A DNA stretch of 8,713 bases from Oscillospiraceae bacterium (lineage in GTDB: Bacteria; Bacillota; Clostridia; Oscillospirales; Ruminococcaceae), in assembly GCA_029068025.1 (NCBI GenBank), contig JAIEDJ010000131.1:1-8713 (forward strand), written 5' to 3'. The number at the start of each line of letters is the position of its first letter. Position 1 is the first letter of the stretch. Under the pieces are notes generated by a model, which saw only the letters and a program-made list of their open reading frames with translations, ran no database searches and was not told the origin of the DNA. The translations under genes and the position numbers were made by a program. Below are positions 6,470 through 8,713 of this stretch, piece by piece.

Positions 6470-6557
6470 TTATCCCGCTTAGAGTTTTCTATAAAAAGAT
6501 AGGTAACTGTACGGAAATCGGCACACTTATCTTGATAATCTAAAGTGGGATCAGTAT
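6470..6557. repeat. Tandem 88-nt repeat, copy 1, with inverted ends
   Basis: The first of two near-identical 88-nt units with a period of 93 nt. The ends ATCCCGCTT (6472-6480) and AAGTGGGAT (6543-6551) are inverted repeats that can pair over 9 bp with one G-U. An inner pair, AGATAGGT and ACTTATCT, can also form. The unit starts 4 nt past the stop of the DUF3592-like gene. It differs from copy 2 at five positions, all T/C transitions. The 320-nt gap 6467-6787 holds the two repeats, their promoter-like ends and a separate hairpin; no gene is supported in it. Confidence 0.9.
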
Positions 6558-6560
6558 GAT
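6532..6560 (+). promoter_or_regulatory. Promoter-like pair at the right end of repeat copy 1
   Basis: TTGATA (6532-6537) and TATGAT (6555-6560) are spaced by 17 bp, each matching 5 of 6 consensus bases, and point toward the CotH-family gene. The -35 lies inside the repeat and the -10 straddles its right edge. It could drive the CotH-family gene, about 220 nt downstream. Confidence 0.42.
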
Positions 6561-6562
6561 AC

Positions 6563-6650
6563 TTATCCCGCTTAGAGTTTCCTATAAAAAGATAGGTAAC
6601 TGTACGGAAATTGGCACACTCATCTCGATAATCTAAAGCGGGATCAGTAT
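6563..6650. repeat. Tandem 88-nt repeat, copy 2, with inverted ends
   Basis: The second unit matches copy 1 at 83 of 88 positions. Its ends ATCCCGCTT (6565-6573) and AAGCGGGAT (6636-6644) pair perfectly, whereas copy 1 has a G-U at one position. The inner stem is weaker here because of one A-C mismatch (ACTCATCT). A 5-nt spacer separates the copies. Confidence 0.9.
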
Positions 6651-6653
6651 AAA
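6625..6653 (+). promoter_or_regulatory. Promoter-like pair at the right end of repeat copy 2
   Basis: TCGATA (6625-6630, 4 of 6) and TATAAA (6648-6653, 5 of 6) with 17-bp spacing occupy the same place as the pair in copy 1. This is the nearest promoter candidate to the CotH-family gene and would give a leader of about 125 nt containing the hairpin at 6725-6752. Confidence 0.4.
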
Positions 6654-6724
6654 TACAGTGTGTGCGTGTTATGCTGCGCAAAACGCTGTTAACAGGCGGC
6701 TTTGTAAGAATTTAACAAGTATTG

Positions 6725-6752
6725 CTGCGCGTGAGCCTATGCTTGCGCGCAG
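6725..6752 (+). other. Strong hairpin in the leader of the CotH-family gene
   Basis: CTGCGCGTGAGC (6725-6736) pairs with GCTTGCGCGCAG (6741-6752) over 12 bp, including two G-U pairs, around a CTAT loop. A run of five T follows at 6761-6765, 8 nt after the stem, and the ribosome site lies just downstream at 6775. It could be an attenuator-like element, a terminator of upstream transcription or an mRNA-stabilising structure. The U-tract is too far from the stem for a confident terminator. Confidence 0.5.
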
Positions 6753-6787
6753 TTGTGCGGTTTTTGCATAAAATGGAGAATACATTT

Positions 6788-8449
6788 ATGAAGAAGTTTA
6801 AGATCATGCTGCTGGTGGCAGCGGCTCTGATTATCTCAGGGTGCAGCGGTACGGGCGACAGTATGCCGTCGGAAATTGTTATAGATCCGTCGTCGACGGC
6901 CGATTCGGAGGACAGCGCGTCTTCGGAAAGTTCGGAGAGCGAGGTCTTTGTCAACGAGGAGATCACGGCGGTCATTGAGAAGATCGCCGTTTCGGCGGAG
7001 AACGTGTTTGTAAGCTCCGCGCCCGAGCTTGTCGTGGACGACGAGAACGCGGAGATCACGCTGAACGTCGACTACACAAACTATATCGACATACGGACGC
7101 TGGAGAGCCTTTTACTTGACATCGAAGTCACGGGCGGAACATTTGAGCTCAGCGGTTATGTGAGCGCGGACGGCGGGATCGATCTCACAGGTGACGACGC
7201 GTATCTTATCGTTACCGACGAGGACGGCAGACATAAGCGTTATAAGTTCAATCTTAACAGGACTGTTCACGATCTGCCGATAGTCAATATTCTCCTTGAG
7301 GATCACGCGGACGTTTCTTCTATCCAAAGGGATGTTTATACAAATATGGAGATGTATATCGACTGCTCGGGAAGCGATGAGTTTTCGGATACCGTCATGC
7401 TGGCGGGAGCGATACGCGGACGCGGTTATTCGACATGGAAGCTGGATAAAAAACCGTATCGAATAAGGCTGGCGGATTCCGTTCCGCTTATGGGAATGCC
7501 TAAAAACCGCGACTGGATACTGCTTTCCAATCATGCCGACAAATCGTTTATGCGGAATATCGTCGCTTATGATATGGGGCGCGAGCTTGATTTTATCTGG
7601 ACAGGCACTCAGTACCCTGTGGACTTGTTCGTGAACGGCGAGTATCGGGGAGTGTACGCACTTGGCGAGCACAGGGAGATATCACAGCACAGGATCAATA
7701 TCGACGACAGCAACGATATCGACCGCGGGTTTGTGCTTGAGATCGGCGGCGCGGACGGCGACGATCTGGTGAATGGAGTTGACTATTTCCACACCTACAC
7801 CAATTCGGCAAGATTTATCACGTTTGCGGATCCGCAGGCGTACAAGCTCACCGAAGAACAGCGTCAATTCCTGATGGACTATGTGAACGAGGCGGACGCG
7901 GCTATCGTCAGCGGCGAGGGCTATGAGGAATATATTGACGTTCGGAGCTTTTGCGACTGGATAATAATACACGAGCTGACATGCAATCTCGACAGCTGTT
8001 TCCGCAGAAGCTGTTACTTTATAAAGGATAAGGGCGGAAAGCTTATGATGGGTCCCATATGGGACTTTGATCTGGCGTTCGGCAACTTTGATATGGACAA
8101 CACGTCCTATAACACATGGTTTACTATCGGAACAACAGGCAGCGATTCATATGTACGGGTAAACTGGTGCAACTATCTTATGAACGATCCGGAATTCCGC
8201 GCACAGCTTAAGTCACGGTGGCTGGAGGTTCGGGACAAGCTGCTTGACACGGCATATAAAAGCATAGACAAGAACAAGGCGAAGATCGACGCGTCGGCAG
8301 AAGAGAATTTCGCGATATGGGATATATGGAACAAGAAGGTCGGGTATCAGTCATGGGCAACCTACAATATACAGAACTATGACGGTCAGGTCAAGTATAT
8401 AAAGGATTTTCTTGCCAAACGCGCCGAATGGATAGATAATAATATCTGA
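6788..8449 (+). CDS. CotH kinase family lipoprotein
   Basis: A 553-residue protein from ATG 6788, chosen because GGAG at 6775-6778 sits 9 nt upstream and the signal peptide starts there; the in-frame ATG at 6773 is too close to any ribosome site. Residues 1-19 are a lipoprotein signal (MKKFK, hydrophobic core, lipobox I16-S-G-C19). Residues 20-54 are a Ser/Glu/Asp-rich linker, and 55-160 a beta domain ending in a V-T-D-E-D-G strand like bacterial Ig-type modules. Residues 163-550 form the CotH domain: a Gly-rich R210-G-R-G-Y-S-T-W followed by K221-K-P-Y-R-I-R-L, then D242-W-I-L-L-S-N, FVNGEYRGVYALGEHRE, HELTCNLDS (E396, D402) and GPIWDFD (D426, D428, probable metal site). Bacillus CotH is an atypical protein kinase that phosphorylates spore-coat proteins. 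Here the lipid anchor places the enzyme outside the membrane, so its substrate is unknown and a sporulation role is not implied. Confidence 0.93.
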   Translation: MKKFKIMLLVAAALIISGCSGTGDSMPSEIVIDPSSTADSEDSASSESSESEVFVNEEITAVIEKIAVSAENVFVSSAPELVVDDENAEITLNVDYTNYIDIRTLESLLLDIEVTGGTFELSGYVSADGGIDLTGDDAYLIVTDEDGRHKRYKFNLNRTVHDLPIVNILLEDHADVSSIQRDVYTNMEMYIDCSGSDEFSDTVMLAGAIRGRGYSTWKLDKKPYRIRLADSVPLMGMPKNRDWILLSNHADKSFMRNIVAYDMGRELDFIWTGTQYPVDLFVNGEYRGVYALGEHREISQHRINIDDSNDIDRGFVLEIGGADGDDLVNGVDYFHTYTNSARFITFADPQAYKLTEEQRQFLMDYVNEADAAIVSGEGYEEYIDVRSFCDWIIIHELTCNLDSCFRRSCYFIKDKGGKLMMGPIWDFDLAFGNFDMDNTSYNTWFTIGTTGSDSYVRVNWCNYLMNDPEFRAQLKSRWLEVRDKLLDTAYKSIDKNKAKIDASAEENFAIWDIWNKKVGYQSWATYNIQNYDGQVKYIKDFLAKRAEWIDNNI

Positions 8450-8469
8450 ATCATTTTTTGTAAGCTGAG

Positions 8470-8494
8470 TGCCCGGGATCTGTTGATCCGGGCA
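8470..8494 (+). terminator. Hairpin after the CotH-family gene, probable terminator
   Basis: TGCCCGGGATC (8470-8480) pairs with GATCCGGGCA (8485-8494) over 10 bp with one bulged G and a TGTT loop. CTGA (8465-8468) and TCAG (8497-8500) can extend the stem. It lies about 20 nt after the stop. Only TTT follows directly, so it is not a strong U-tract. Most of it is copied in the right arm of the terminal inverted repeat. Confidence 0.6.
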
Positions 8495-8713
8495 TTTCAG
8501 TCTGTATAATCCCCTCTCGGGGAGAGGGGGAAGGGGTGCGGGAACCCTCGCAAGGGGCTTCGCCCTTTGGAATCCCGAAAAAAGGATTTTTTTACGGGGT
8601 ATACACTTTAACGGAGTCAAGGGGCGAAGCCCCTTGCGAGGGTTCCCGCACCCATTCCCCCTCTCCCCGAGAGGGGATTATACAGACTGAAATGCCCGGA
8701 TCAAAAGATCCCG
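8474..8713. repeat. Long inverted repeat, 96-nt arms with 48-nt spacer (runs to the window edge)
   Basis: The left arm 8474-8569 and right arm 8618-8713 are reverse complements at 93 of 96 positions with no gaps (mismatches at 8482/8705, 8533/8654 and 8566/8621). Smaller hairpins lie inside the arms, for example CCCCTCTC/GAGAGGGG around 8511-8529 and CAAGGGGC/GCCCCTTG at 8618-8636. The left arm contains most of the terminator of the CotH-family gene. Because the left stem bases continue outward (8470-8473), the repeat probably extends beyond the window. The content (GC-rich blocks, no credible coding frame) fits two oppositely oriented copies of an interspersed non-coding element. Confidence 0.92.
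8571..8593 (+). terminator. Terminator-like hairpin in the inverted-repeat spacer
   Basis: AATCC (8571-8575) pairs with GGATT (8584-8588) around an A-rich 8-nt loop and runs into seven T (8587-8593). The stem is short, so this is a weak candidate. Confidence 0.3.

Noticed and set aside
6470..6650. CRISPR array
   Set aside because: There are only two units, each 88 nt long with a 5-nt spacer. This is not the geometry of a CRISPR array, and no cas genes are present.
6463..6681. Minus-strand 72-residue frame made of two 31-residue repeats over the tandem repeats
   Set aside because: The 93-nt period simply keeps the frame open. All five nucleotide differences between copies would change the amino acid, which argues against protein-level selection, and the start would be TTG.
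6722..6787. Upstream TTG start extending the CotH-family protein by 22 residues
   Set aside because: It would put a basic, non-signal segment before a clear lipoprotein signal peptide and would begin at the base of the strong hairpin. GGAG at 6775-6778 fits ATG 6788.
7112..7672. Minus-strand 186-residue frame inside the CotH-family gene
   Set aside because: It is antisense to the CotH domain core, with no ribosome site and no recognisable domain.
8351..8620. Minus-strand 89-residue frame crossing the end of the CotH-family gene into the inverted repeat
   Set aside because: It lies antisense to a real gene and across hairpin-rich non-coding sequence, with no family resemblance.

Overview
The window looks like chromosomal DNA from an anaerobic Gram-positive gut or rumen bacterium in the Clostridia, most likely a Ruminococcus or close relative. 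This is an inference. It rests on a type I dockerin module (the hallmark of cellulosome or amylosome systems), Gram-positive style lipoproteins, an ATP-dependent PEP carboxykinase with strongly biased codons, AGGAGG-type ribosome sites and three perfect TTGACA-N17-TATAAT promoters.

Layout. Bases 1-430 hold the 3' end of a secreted protein: the tail of what looks like a CHAP/amidase-like domain, a Pro/Thr linker and a two-repeat dockerin. Bases 531-1244 encode a zinc-ribbon plus PH-like membrane protein, closed by a 17-bp perfect hairpin. Bases 1361-3139 encode a lipoprotein with a short coiled coil and BspA-type leucine-rich repeats. Bases 3219-3488 are a compact unit: consensus promoter, a 48-residue protein resembling the C-terminal tail of an antitoxin, and a bidirectional terminator shared with the convergent toxin-antitoxin operon. 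That operon (3495-4059, minus strand) has a Phd/YefM-type antitoxin gene first, overlapping a RelE/ParE-type toxin gene, with its own consensus promoter. pckA (4392-5996) is divergent from it and has a consensus promoter and a GC-rich leader of roughly 86 nt. Its TGA overlaps the TTG start of a DUF3592-like membrane protein gene (5993-6466).

After that gene come two tandem 88-nt repeats (period 93) with inverted ends, each carrying a promoter-like pair near its right end. A strong hairpin follows, then a lipoprotein of the CotH kinase family (6788-8449). The window ends in a 96-bp near-perfect inverted repeat (arms 8474-8569 and 8618-8713, 48-nt spacer). Its left arm includes the hairpin behind the CotH gene, and it probably continues past the window edge.

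How the genes fit together. The dockerin protein, the leucine-rich lipoprotein and the CotH lipoprotein are all predicted to act outside the membrane. The two small membrane proteins have no assignable role. PEPCK is the only central-metabolism enzyme. In succinate-forming ruminococci it is known to run in the carboxylating direction (PEP to oxaloacetate), which fits its signs of high expression. The toxin-antitoxin operon and the antitoxin-like small gene form an accessory islet between the lipoprotein gene and pckA. The least explained parts are the tandem repeat pair, the terminal inverted repeat and the solitary antitoxin-tail gene.
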